The notes under the pieces are model-generated. The model saw nothing but the letters and a program-made list of their open reading frames with translations, searched no databases and was not told the origin of the DNA. Below are positions 27,839 through 36,767 of a stretch of DNA of 64,000 nt, piece after piece. The stretch lies in contig JAKBAI010000003.1 in the NCBI GenBank assembly GCA_021809185.1, forward strand, positions 1-64,000, in the 5' to 3' direction. A program made the translations under genes and the position numbers. Origin of the DNA: Planctomycetota bacterium. Lineage in GTDB: Bacteria > Planctomycetota > Planctomycetia > Gemmatales > Gemmataceae. The stretch's first letter is position 1, and the number at the start of each line of letters is the position of its first letter.

Positions 27839-28808
27839 ATGATTCGTTCTAAACAACGATCCGCATTCACGTTGATTGAATTACTGGTGGTAATTGCAAT
27901 AATAGCAATTTTAATCGGTTTGCTATTGCCTGCGGTGCAAAAGGTAAGAGACGCTGCTGCTCGTGCATCTTGTTCAAATAATCTTAAGCAAATTGCTCTA
28001 TCAGCTTTGAACTATGAATCTGCAATTGGCAGTCTTCCGCCAGGATTTACCATGCCGTCAAGAATTGGGACATTGCCCTATCTTCTCCCCTATGTAGAAG
28101 GGGGGAATATTTATAATATGATCAATCCGAAATTATTTAATGGGACATCAGGAGGGAATTACATTGGCGCAGGTGCAAGCACTTTCCAAGCAGCGAAAAG
28201 TGTGGTTAAATCATTTCTTTGTCCAGCGGATAATGCTAGTACTATTGAATCATCTGTAAGTGATATTTTTATTCATGATGGAGATGATTATAGTGGGCCG
28301 CCGTATTATCCAGGGTACCCAGCTAAGGATGGCCCTTCTGTTTTTCTTGCCCCTACCAATTATTCTTCCGTTTCTGGAGCATTTGGAAAAATCAATCCGG
28401 CCAAACCATCCTCAACAATATTACAACACGTTTAACCAATTTCTTGGGGTCTATTACACCGGTTCCCAAACAACCATCAATTCAATTACGGATGGGACTT
28501 CTCAAACTCTCGGGTTTGGTGAACTTCTTGGCGGGAATTGTCAGGGAGCGCGAAAATATGTTCTAGCATGGATGGGTGCCGCAGGGATGGGGGTAGGTTA
28601 CGACTTGCTAGAGCCTTGCCAGTACTATACTTTTGGGAGCAGGCATGCATCGGTTGTTCAATTTGCAATGTGCGATGGTTCTGTTCAACGCTTATTCAAA
28701 GTTGGTCCAACAAGTAACACGAGTTCTTCTCGTTATATTCAGTTGTTAATTGCTTCGGGTGCCCAGGATGGCTATGTTGTCGATTTCTCTCAAATTGGGG
28801 GTAATTAA
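27839..28808 (+). pseudogene. DUF1559 prepilin-like gene split by a +1 frameshift
   Basis: The first frame (27839-28435) encodes the prepilin leader [20 protein letters not shown] and the front of a DUF1559 body. The frame one base further on, open to 28808, encodes the rest: [26 protein letters not shown] and the H-X9-DG signature. Comparison with the intact paralog at 29978 places the switch near 28385-28415. One extra A in the A5 run at 28387-28391 would explain it. Apart from that the gene looks well kept, with a strong ribosome site and a terminator. It could be a sequencing error, a fresh mutation or recoding. Confidence 0.85.
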
Positions 28809-28830
28809 AGCTAATTCTCCTTTGAATTCA

Positions 28831-28876
28831 AAATAGACAGGCATTGAATCCCATTTAAATTCGATGCCTGTCTATT
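28831..28876 (+). terminator. Terminator-like long stem after the split DUF1559 gene
   Basis: AAATAGACAGGCAT pairs with ATGCCTGTCTATTT, extended by GAAT/ATTC with one bulge, across a short loop. The stem ends in TTT, 23 bases after the stop. It is symmetric and could work in both directions. Confidence 0.75.
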
Positions 28877-29046
28877 TAACAGGATATAGCGCATGATCTA
28901 ATTCATGATATTTTTTCTTGTCGAGCGTAAAATTAAATGTTCGCTTAAAATTTTGGTGTTGATCCCATTTGGCTTTGTCTAATAATAGACATTATCCGTT
29001 TTTTTGTGGTTTAAAATTTATTACTAAAAATGATTAGGTATTTTAT

Positions 29047-29247
29047 ATGAAAAAATTTACTTTCTTTTGCTTTCTAGTTGGCTTTTTGATGATTTCCTCA
29101 GGATGCGGTGAAGGTAGTGGAAAAAAATCTCCAGCAACAAACGAGGGAAATGCCGGTAAGAATAAATCTTTGAAATCGCTTCCCTCCGATGTTACCATTC
29201 CGGATCCACCAGCTCCCACCAGGGTAGCCTCTCCTAAAAACAATTAG
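29047..29247 (+). CDS. Tiny lipoprotein of the DUF1559 cluster (1)
   Basis: The 66-residue product has a lipoprotein signal (MKKFTFFCFLVGFLMISSGC, lipobox SSGC at 17-20). The mature chain is only about 47 residues: Gly/Ser and Lys-rich, then a Pro-rich tail (TIPDPPAPTR). Its plan matches the genes at 32965 and 33406: signal, GCG(D/E) start, polar linker and proline-rich end. It is probably a membrane-tethered spacer or partner of the DUF1559 product. No enzyme motif exists. No strong ribosome site was seen. Confidence 0.75.
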   Translation: MKKFTFFCFLVGFLMISSGCGEGSGKKSPATNEGNAGKNKSLKSLPSDVTIPDPPAPTRVASPKNN

Positions 29248-29977
29248 GGATCTGTCTTACGAGTCATTTACGAAGCGAAGTTGAATTTATTTAACCAACC
29301 AGAATGAATTCTTGGGAACTAAAAGAACTAATAGATTTCCGGCACTGTTGCCACCACCCCATCTGTTGAGAAGAAGTCTCCCAGAAATATCTTTATTGCT
29401 GGTCTGGTTGGTTTTATTTTGTTTCTGCTGGGATTATTAAAATTGGAGGAGCCAGATTGCAGGAAGCAGCCAATCAATACAATTTCATGTATCTTCTACA
29501 ATCATTTCTTTCGTAGAAGGGTTTCAGGTTAAGACCGATTTCGGTAAGGTGAGTTCTTTTCATAACCAATTTCTTATTTCTTTAATGCTGATTCTATATC
29601 GTTGATTTAAAGAAAATAATTCCGTAATCCATTTTATTTGCAGTTCTAATTTTTATAACGCAGTTCGAAATTGTAAATTATGGATTTTTATTAATCGTAA
29701 TCGGAATGATTTTTTGATTTGAATACTTAGTATACATTAAATTAGATAATTGTATGAAAAATATTTGATTTTTTTGTTGAAAAATAAATTATCATTTCTA
29801 TAATTACTATTATATTTCTCCCCAAATATATAGTAATAAATTTTGCGAATTTTATCTCTCCAATAATTGTTTTTAATTTTTAAAGATAATTTTTTGGTTC
29901 TCAAAGTAATTCTCAATTGGATTTAATCGTTAGATGTAGTTAATCTAGCGTTTTTTATTAATTTAGGAGAAGGATAA
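29248..29977. other. Intergenic region with a possible gene remnant and a DUF1559 upstream element
   Basis: A frame at 29335-29532, open but lacking a start codon after two adjacent stops, encodes a basic segment and the hydrophobic stretch NIFIAGLVGFILFLLGLLKL. It could be the remnant of a small membrane protein. CTTCTAC/GTAGAAG near 29486-29516 forms a stem. From 29600 the DNA is extremely AT-rich. The conserved element TTGGATTTAATCGTTAGAT at 29917-29935 and a ribosome site AGGAGAAGG precede the ATG at 29978. Confidence 0.45.
29917..29935 (+). promoter_or_regulatory. Conserved upstream element of the DUF1559 cluster
   Basis: TTGGATTTAATCGTTAGAT recurs as TTGGATTTAATCGTTGGAT at 31725-31743, and in weaker form at 27769-27787. 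In each case its GGATTT lies 59 to 68 bases before the DUF1559 start codon. A shared promoter or regulator site is the simplest reading, although conservation by recent duplication cannot be excluded. Confidence 0.5.
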
Positions 29978-30913
29978 ATGATTCGTTCTATTCGTCAATC
30001 AGCATTTACGTTGATTGAGTTATTGGTGGTCATCGCCATCATTGCAATTTTAATCGGTTTACTATTACCCGCAGTGCAAAAGGTAAGAGATGCAGCAGCT
30101 CGGGCTTCTTGTGCAAACAATCTCAAACAAATAGCTCTAGCAGCCATGAATTATGAATCAGCAAACGGGTATTTGCCTACGGGACATAATACCACTAATA
30201 AAATGGGTACGTTAACTTACATATTGCCATTTATCGAAGCGGGCAATGTCTATAATCAGATCAACCCAGGGTTTTTTAACGGATCGCTAAACGCAGGATA
30301 CTATTCAGATTCCAATACATTTTACGTTGCAGCAGCTTCACAAATCAAGTCCTATCTTTGCCCTGCCGATTCAGCAAACTTGGTCCAACCAACAAATGGA
30401 GTTTGGGCATGGTTGACTGAATTTGGATATACCTTGGAAGGATATTATTTCCCTGGAACTTTACCCGCGGGGCGAACTAATTATGCATCGGTTGCAGGTG
30501 CTCTAGGGAATGTCTCTACTTCCGGAGATACCTATTATGGCCAATGGGTTGGGATTTACTATCGAGGGTCACAAACGACAATGAACTCTATAACCGATGG
30601 TACATCACAAACTCTTGCTTTTGGTGAAACAATCGGTGGAACAAACCAAGGGGCTAGAGATTTCGTGGCGAGCTGGATTGGAATGGGAGCGATGCCAACA
30701 GCTTGGGATTTACTTAATCCTTCTCAATGGTTCGCCTTTGGGAGTAATCATGCCATGGTTGTCCAATTCGCTATGGGAGATGGTTCTGTTCAGCGACTTA
30801 CTAAAATTGGCTCCTCGACCGATTGGTTTTCTTCGAGATGGTACCAGTTTATGAATGCTTCTGGCTATCAGGATGGATTCGTTGTCGACTTTTCGCAAAT
30901 CGGTATGAATTAA
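29978..30913 (+). CDS. DUF1559 prepilin-like protein, intact
   Basis: The 311-residue protein is the only intact one of the three DUF1559 genes in this cluster. The leader [20 protein letters not shown] lacks the usual Gly before Phe (Ala instead), as do its two neighbours. The body has [44 protein letters not shown] and the H-X9-DG motif [15 protein letters not shown], and ends [22 protein letters not shown] gives a good ribosome site. It is closer to the split genes at 27839 and 31788 than to the pair at 10.5-13.8 kb. Unlike its neighbours it has no lipoprotein gene after it. Confidence 0.92.
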   Translation: MIRSIRQSAFTLIELLVVIAIIAILIGLLLPAVQKVRDAAARASCANNLKQIALAAMNYESANGYLPTGHNTTNKMGTLTYILPFIEAGNVYNQINPGFFNGSLNAGYYSDSNTFYVAAASQIKSYLCPADSANLVQPTNGVWAWLTEFGYTLEGYYFPGTLPAGRTNYASVAGALGNVSTSGDTYYGQWVGIYYRGSQTTMNSITDGTSQTLAFGETIGGTNQGARDFVASWIGMGAMPTAWDLLNPSQWFAFGSNHAMVVQFAMGDGSVQRLTKIGSSTDWFSSRWYQFMNASGYQDGFVVDFSQIGMN

Positions 30914-30948
30914 TTTAATTATCTAACATATATTAGATCGATTCTAGG

Positions 30949-30983
30949 AAAGAGCTAACTTACTCAAGCTTAGCTCTTTTTTT
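30949..30983 (+). terminator. Intrinsic terminator after the intact DUF1559 gene
   Basis: A perfect 10-pair stem AAAGAGCTAA/TTAGCTCTTT with an 11-base loop is followed by further T residues, about 36 bases after the stop. Confidence 0.87.
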
Positions 30984-31787
30984 CTAGGGTTAGCACATCG
31001 AATTAGATTAGAGTTGATTATCGCCTTATTAGGAGGGTGATAGTTCAATCAAAATTATTCAAATTTGAAAGTAGTTATTCCCAAAAATAACCCTTAAATA
31101 GGGGAATAAATGTAAAATAATGAATAAAATTTGGTTGATCAATTAAATTGGTTCAAATTTTTCCAAATTATTTTATCAGATCATAGCCGTCACTCGCTAA
31201 TAATTAAGTCCTCTAGAAGGATAAATTTGAACTGAAGGATATTGATGTGATAAGAACTGTTGAGTAGACTTACTTGCTATAAATTGACTGGAATGATGTT
31301 GTATTCCAAAGGGTTAGAGAGCAAATTCAATCACTTAAATTGCAAAATTAGTTGATGATTCCGAGATTGTCAACGGATTTATTATTATAATCAAATGATT
31401 TGCTGATTGTTTGATTAATGAAGTTCAAAATCTGAAATTATGAAAATTACATTATCTTAAGTTAGAGAACTGCATTTATTCAAAGAAATAATTCAATAAT
31501 AAAACTTTGGAATTCACAAAATATTCTTTTTTTTGAGATTTTTTACTTGAAAGGACATTTTCATACGATTAGAATAAGATATGATTTTGAATCTCTCCAT
31601 TTCAAAATCCAAAAATAATTAAAACTAATTTAATTTTTTTTTATTTTACAGATTATTTTCACGAATATAAATTTGAATTAGTTCGATAATTATTTTTAGA
31701 CTTAGCCTAAATACATGTTTTTATTTGGATTTAATCGTTGGATAGCGTTTGTCTGACGTTTATATTATTTTTTGAAGGAGAAATTAA
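30984..31787. other. AT-rich spacer inside the DUF1559 cluster
   Basis: About 800 bases with no gene and no lipoprotein remnant. Base composition is extreme, with long A and T runs near 31500-31640. The conserved element lies at 31725-31743 and a GAAGGAG ribosome site just before 31788. Confidence 0.45.
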
Positions 31788-32805
31788 ATGATTCGTTCTA
31801 TCCGCCGATCAGCATTTACACTGATTGAGCTTTTGGTGGTTATTGCCATCATTGCAATTCTAATTGGCTTATTATTGCCCGCAGTTCAGAAAGTAAGAGA
31901 AGCAGCAGCTCGTTCAACTTGTTTAAATAATTTGAAGCAAATTGGTCTAGCTTCTCACAATTATGCAAGTGCTTATGGCTGGTTACCCCCTGGTATTATT
32001 ATCAGCCCAAATGCAACGAATATCAATCCTGGTGCTGTAAGTGGTCCTCCATATGCAGGGCCTTATATTGGTGCTCTTGCTTCTTTGTTACCCTACATGG
32101 AACAACAAAACATTTACAACATGATGCCTACTGCTATTTTCCAATTTAATACAACTTTGGGTGCATGGGCATATAATACAGCTCCATTTGATTCAGGTAA
32201 CGGAAATAACACTGGTATTCCTCCTTATGCCTTAAGTCGAATTAAACCATATCTCTGTCCTTCGGATAGTGCACAACAAGCAGCCCTTTCAGCTCAGTAT
32301 GGAGTCATCGATGGGCTATTGGACTGAAAATGGTTCAATCTGGATTGATTACCTTCCACAAAGCTCCCCTGGTTTTACTCCCCAAGTAAATCAATTAGGG
32401 ATGTGTAACTATATTTCGAATTGTGGTTATGATGGGATGACAGGTTCAGCGAATCAATTAGCAGGGCCTTACTATACCAACTCTCAAACTACTTTAGTTG
32501 GGATTACAGATGGTACCTCTAATACCGTTGGTTTTGGTGAAACTTTAAGTTCCGAAGTTATAGGTGCACGTCACTTTGTTATGGCTTGGATGGGTTCTGG
32601 TACCGAATGGGCCGCCTATGGCAACCCCAGTGATCAAAATGCTCACTGGTATACTTGGGGTAGCAGACATCCTATGATCAATAATTTTTCATTTTGTGAT
32701 GGTTCTGTTCGACCCATTACTAAAGGTTGTGATTATAATACCTTTATCTATGCTTGCGGTATGCAAGATGGGGTCGCGTATAATCCCTCCAATCTGGGGC
32801 AATAA
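31788..32805 (+). pseudogene. DUF1559 prepilin-like gene split by a +1 frameshift (second case)
   Basis: The first frame (31788-32327) has the prepilin leader and body up to [22 protein letters not shown]. The frame one base further on, open to 32805, continues [14 protein letters not shown], then YYTNSQTTLVGITDGTSNTVGFGE and the DUF1559 H-X9-DG motif RHPMINNFSFCDGSV. The switch is sharply placed near 32311-32320: one extra G in GGG at 32313-32315 turns DGYW into DGLLD-stop. The rest of the gene is undamaged, with a good ribosome site and a terminator. The shift has the same direction as in the gene at 27839. Confidence 0.87.
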
Positions 32806-32847
32806 CCTAAATTTGATCTAATTCAAAATGAAATGTTGAATCTTTCT

Positions 32848-32890
32848 AGATAACGATTTCATTCAATATTTGAAATCGTTATCTTCTTTT
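32848..32890 (+). terminator. Intrinsic terminator after the second split DUF1559 gene
   Basis: A perfect 13-pair stem (AGATAACGATTTC and its complement at 32872-32884) with an 11-base loop leads into TCTTTT, 43 bases after the stop. Confidence 0.82.
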
Positions 32891-32964
32891 AATTCTATCT
32901 AGATTTTTTTATCGGCTTGCTTCCTTAACACTATATTTATACTTAATTAAATAAAGGATACTTA

Positions 32965-33186
32965 ATGAAATTAGTGATTCGTACGATTTGTTTTTCTGCT
33001 TTCTTATTTTTATTCTCCGCAGGTTGCGGGGATTCTTCTGGTTCTAAAAAGGATAATACTCCACCTCCAGATCCAAATAACACCAAAGCGGTTCAGGGTG
33101 GACAAGTTAATAAAGAAAGTAAGCGAAAAGCTCCACCGACAATCGCACCTCCTCCTCCCCCACCTTCGACTACTCCAGGTAGCTGA
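32965..33186 (+). CDS. Tiny proline-tailed lipoprotein of the DUF1559 cluster (2)
   Basis: The 73-residue product has a lipoprotein signal with lipobox SAGC. The mature chain starts CGDSSGSKKDN, continues with a polar linker and ends in a run of prolines (APPPPPPS). It shares this plan with the products at 29047 and 33406. AAAGGA precedes the ATG. It is closed by the near-perfect terminator at 33218. Function unknown. Confidence 0.78.
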   Translation: MKLVIRTICFSAFLFLFSAGCGDSSGSKKDNTPPPDPNNTKAVQGGQVNKESKRKAPPTIAPPPPPPSTTPGS

Positions 33187-33217
33187 TATTAAATGAACAG
33201 TATTTTAGTGATTTTAT

Positions 33218-33260
33218 AATTGCAGATGAGCTATATTTAGCTCATCTGCAATTTTTTTTT
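33218..33260 (+). terminator. Intrinsic terminator after tiny lipoprotein 2
   Basis: A perfect 16-pair stem (AATTGCAGATGAGCTA with its complement) and a 4-base TATT loop precede nine T residues. It is a textbook terminator and shows that this small gene is a real transcription unit. Confidence 0.95.
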
Positions 33261-33405
33261 CTAATTTTTCTGTTTGATCATAATTCGTGAAGAAGTGCTC
33301 TGCCAAATCGAGAATTTCAGTTTCTAGCAAAATATTCCTTTTTCCTCTCATTTCTATAATTTAATTTAGTCGCCTTTAATTAGTATTTTACCTAAGAGGA
33401 ATTCG

Positions 33406-33606
33406 ATGAAAAATATTATTACGGTTTGTTTCCTAGTTGGATGTATGGTTCTGAGCATCGCTGGTTGTGGTGATAGCAGCAGTGCTCCAAAAAAGGACGC
33501 AAATAATAGTGGTGGGAAAAAGATGAATATGCCAACACCACCCGATGTGAAAGCACCTCCAACTCCCGGAACCCCTCAGTCGATCCCGCTTCCTCCCAAA
33601 AAATAA
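33406..33606 (+). CDS. Tiny proline-tailed lipoprotein of the DUF1559 cluster (3)
   Basis: The 66-residue product has a lipobox IAGC and a mature start CGDSSSAPKKDANN, followed by a Pro-rich tail (APPTPGTPQSIPLPPKK). The beginning GCGDSS is shared with the gene at 32965, which suggests duplication. AAGAGGAA before the ATG is a fair ribosome site. Function unknown; same family as the genes at 29047 and 32965. Confidence 0.78.
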   Translation: MKNIITVCFLVGCMVLSIAGCGDSSSAPKKDANNSGGKKMNMPTPPDVKAPPTPGTPQSIPLPPKK

Positions 33607-33644
33607 TTTTTGGAACGAAGTCTTTTTCTCATTTTTCATTCATT

Positions 33645-33690
33645 CTGTTTATCAACGAATAGATTATTATCTTTGATAAACAGTCTTCTA
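33645..33690 (+). terminator. Terminator-like stem after tiny lipoprotein 3
   Basis: An 11-pair stem CTGTTTATCAA/TTGATAAACAG with a 17-base loop lies 39 bases after the stop. The following TCTTCTATTCT is only moderately T-rich. Confidence 0.6.
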
Positions 33691-33874
33691 TTCTATCTCA
33701 ACCATCTGCATTCTTGATTTAATACGTATATTCTTCGTAGATTATCCATCATTTGCATGGGGGTACGAAATTTGACGTAATGAATTTAGTGATTGTTCCG
33801 ATTAAATAGCTGACTGAGTTAACATCGTTTTTGGAACAGAAATTTGGATTAGATTTATTCTGGTAAGGTACAAA

Positions 33875-35410
33875 ATGAAGTCCTGGCGTTCGAGTAAATT
33901 GATTGGCTGGGGTATAATTTTATCCAATCTGGTTGGCTGTTCTTTATTCCAAACGCATCAAACCGATTCGATTCTTAACCAAAATATTGCCGATAAATCC
34001 CAGGTACCGATCGTTAGATCCAACCAAAATCAGGATGATACTCCTCAAAGTACTCATATTCAAAAATCAAGTTATTCCATCGTTTCGATTGGGGATACTC
34101 CAAAGGAAGTTACTCAAAGTGATTTAAAGAATAAGTTAGGGAACGCATCGCAACCAGAAAATCGATCTGATCGTGAGATTCATGCGGGGATTGCGGAAAA
34201 GGGGTTGCAAGAGTTACCGCATCTAGAAGAATTTTCGATCGATCATGTGTTACAGCTCGTTTTGGAACGGAATCCGAATATCCAGCAAATGTTAGCGGCG
34301 GCACAGGCAGTACACGCGCGTTACAATCAGGTCACTTCTCTCGATGACCCAACTTTTTCGAACTGGACGGCCCCTGGAACTATCTGGTCTAACCAGGCCT
34401 ATCTCGCTAGCAGAACAGAATTGAGCCAGAAAATACCGTATCGTGGCAAGCTGAAAACACGTGGAGAAATTGTGCTCGCAGAAGGTTTAGCAGCGAATGA
34501 AGAGGTGGCCGATATTCGTTTACAATTTATACAGGCAACCCGTTTTGCATATGCCGATTATTATGCTGCGGAGCGCGAATTGGAAGTGAATTCGGAAAAC
34601 CAGAAATTGCTGCAAAGCTTTTATAATAATGCGAAATCTCGTTACCAAACGGGCAAGGGGCAGCAACAGGATGTTTTGCAAGCAGAAGTTGAAATAGCCA
34701 AGCTGCAACAACAGCAGATAACTCTGGAAAGAATTCGTATCGTGGCCCAAGCGCAGCTCAATACGCTTATGCATGTTCCTACCGATACTCCATTACCTAG
34801 AACTCCGCGGATCATCGAACCATTGCCTATTAAAACGGAGATCGATCTGCAAAAATTGGCTTTACAACAACGGCCAGATATTCGTGCTTTGAAAGCGAAA
34901 TTACAGGCCGACCAAGGAAATATAAAATTGGCGCGATTGGAATTCAAACCTGATTTTGAATGGATGGGCGCTTATGATTCTTTTTGGCAGGGGAGTAGTC
35001 AATCGGAACAGTGGCAGCTCGGCGTGCGCATGAATTTGCCGATTCGTTTAGCGCGCCGAAATGCGGTTTTGAGCGAAGCTGAAGCAAAATATGTGGAGAA
35101 GTTCTCTCAGCTCATTCGATTACAAGATGTGGTCAAATTCCAAGTAACGGAAGCATTAGCTCAATTAACCGAATCAGATCGAAACATTGAAATATTCGAA
35201 AAGAAATTATTACCTGCGGCTCGGGCAAATGTTAAGGAAGCTCAACCTGCTTATACCACAGGAGGAATCTCCTTTATCGCTCTGGTTCAGGCTCAGCGTT
35301 CGTATATCGATACGCAAGAAAAGTATTATGATGCTTTGGCAGAACGGGCCAGAAGACAAGCAAATATGGAACGGGTTCTAGGCGGATTCTCTAAACAGGG
35401 AATAAAATGA
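33875..35410 (+). CDS. TolC/CusC-type outer membrane efflux lipoprotein
   Basis: The 511-residue protein has a lipoprotein signal (lipobox VGCS at about 20-23), a charged linker, and two outer-membrane efflux protein repeats. The first (about 127-300) begins FSIDHVLQLVLERNPNIQQMLAAAQAV; the second (about 315-500) includes LALQQRPDIRALKAKLQAD. The long amphipathic helices of the periplasmic tunnel are evident. It probably serves as the exit duct for an RND pump. The adaptor and pumps at 45.1-53.8 kb lack their own TolC and are the nearest candidates, but they are on the other strand. Possible metal or drug export. Confidence 0.9.
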   Translation: MKSWRSSKLIGWGIILSNLVGCSLFQTHQTDSILNQNIADKSQVPIVRSNQNQDDTPQSTHIQKSSYSIVSIGDTPKEVTQSDLKNKLGNASQPENRSDREIHAGIAEKGLQELPHLEEFSIDHVLQLVLERNPNIQQMLAAAQAVHARYNQVTSLDDPTFSNWTAPGTIWSNQAYLASRTELSQKIPYRGKLKTRGEIVLAEGLAANEEVADIRLQFIQATRFAYADYYAAERELEVNSENQKLLQSFYNNAKSRYQTGKGQQQDVLQAEVEIAKLQQQQITLERIRIVAQAQLNTLMHVPTDTPLPRTPRIIEPLPIKTEIDLQKLALQQRPDIRALKAKLQADQGNIKLARLEFKPDFEWMGAYDSFWQGSSQSEQWQLGVRMNLPIRLARRNAVLSEAEAKYVEKFSQLIRLQDVVKFQVTEALAQLTESDRNIEIFEKKLLPAARANVKEAQPAYTTGGISFIALVQAQRSYIDTQEKYYDALAERARRQANMERVLGGFSKQGIK

Positions 35411-35520
35411 AGAACGGAGGATAACGTGTTTGTGTAATACGACTAGGAAAATCTGCTTTTGTGCAAAACATCCGATTTGGTCATATCAAATTTGCTTTTA
35501 TCAGATTTACTAATGCATAT

Positions 35521-35576
35521 ACCGAGAGGAATACGAGAAAATTTCCCCCTCGAAATTCCCATCGTATTCCTTCTCA
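35521..35576. terminator. Bidirectional terminator-like stem between convergent genes
   Basis: GAGAGGAATACGA pairs with TCGTATTCCTTCTC (one bulge), with a possible inner stem GAAATTTCC-type pairing. It lies between the stop of the TolC gene and the stop of the minus-strand gene at 35633. T runs are short, so the call is moderate. Confidence 0.5.
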
Positions 35577-35632
35577 GTTAGGTCTTATAAAATCATGGCT
35601 CGATAGTCATGATTTCGAGCGATGAATATCGA

Positions 35633-36127
35633 TTATGGATTCTTGGCAAATTTACGATTTGCAGCAGGGGTGCGGAACGATTTCATATCGTATTGCATAA
35701 TGGCAATACCAGAACCATCCGCAGAGCGTTCCATGGTGTAAACACCGATCTTACCGGTTACCACCTCGGCAAGATATAACGCCATTTGATTATTGGTAAT
35801 CGTTCCCGTGGTCATCATGAAATGAACATCTTGTTTCGGTTTAACATCAAACTGCTTGACAAGATCGACTTCAGACCATGCAACGATCTTACCCAAATTT
35901 TTGTCGATAACGGTACCCAGCAGTTTACCACTGCGGTAGTCAAGTATCCAAACCCCATCGCAAGAAGCAGGGCCTAGGAAAACCGTACCCGTAGAGATGA
36001 TGTAGTCCTGGTAATGATCGCTCGAAGCTGCAAGCACGACATTCGATTTGCTGGGAATGAATAGACTGCCCACAACCCCTGCGATTATTCCCACCATAAT
36101 CAATCCGATACTTTTGCTCCATCTCAT
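35633..36127 (-). CDS. Exported or membrane-anchored hypothetical protein
   Basis: The 164-residue product has one N-terminal hydrophobic segment (about 7-25, MVGIIAGVVGSLFI) that could be an uncleaved signal or a cleaved one near VLAASS. The remaining 135 residues are beta-rich and start DYIISTGTVFLGPASCDGVWILDYRSGKLLGTV, like one or two blades of a propeller. I do not recognise a named family; similar short anchored proteins are seen in planctomycetes. It is convergent with the TolC gene and has a 640-base upstream spacer. Confidence 0.75.
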   Translation of the reverse strand: MRWSKSIGLIMVGIIAGVVGSLFIPSKSNVVLAASSDHYQDYIISTGTVFLGPASCDGVWILDYRSGKLLGTVIDKNLGKIVAWSEVDLVKQFDVKPKQDVHFMMTTGTITNNQMALYLAEVVTGKIGVYTMERSADGSGIAIMQYDMKSFRTPAANRKFAKNP

Positions 36128-36767
36128 ATCTTCTACTCCTGAAGAATTATAAAAACTCTCTAATTGTTAAGTCTGTTTTTGAATTTTTTTCGGGTTTCCT
36201 GCAAAGGAAAGAATTTCTGATTTATCTTATTTCTAAGCCGATTATCTTTTTGCAACTTTTAATTGTGGAATTTTATTGTTATCTTTTCCATTCTGTATTT
36301 CTCTAGCTTCACTAAATTATTCAGACCAGAGTTCTTAACCTAAATTCTTTGTTATTGTCTAATTGTTCTTTCCCACCGTTTCAGCAACCAGATACGTGAG
36401 AGATTTATTGGCGTTGATTTTATCTCTTTGGATGAAACACCTCTTTACTTGTGATAAACAATTCAAGAAGTTTCAATTCGTCTTATTTCTTTTCTAGCTT
36501 ATCTCTCTACTAGCTTATTTCTGGTCTATTTTACTTCTCTTCTAGCTTACTATTGCAAACGTTCTTTTTCCGCATATACATTCCTTATATTGTTTGTCCA
36601 GAGGAATTTTTAATATTATTCTTCACGATGGTAAACTATATAGTTTTTGATACTTGAACTTGGTAATTATTTGGCTCAAACTTTAATCAAGAACGATTCG
36701 ATTGGATTTATTTTCTTGATCGATGGGCTAGTAACAATGGTTCTCAGATAACGATTGAATAAAAATT
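36128..36767. other. Divergent T-rich spacer, no gene seen
   Basis: This 640-base region separates the minus-strand gene at 35633 from the plus-strand nuclease at 36768 and must contain both promoters. It is T-rich with short CTAGCTT-type repeats near 36490-36550. No coding frame or hairpin of note was found. Confidence 0.4.
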
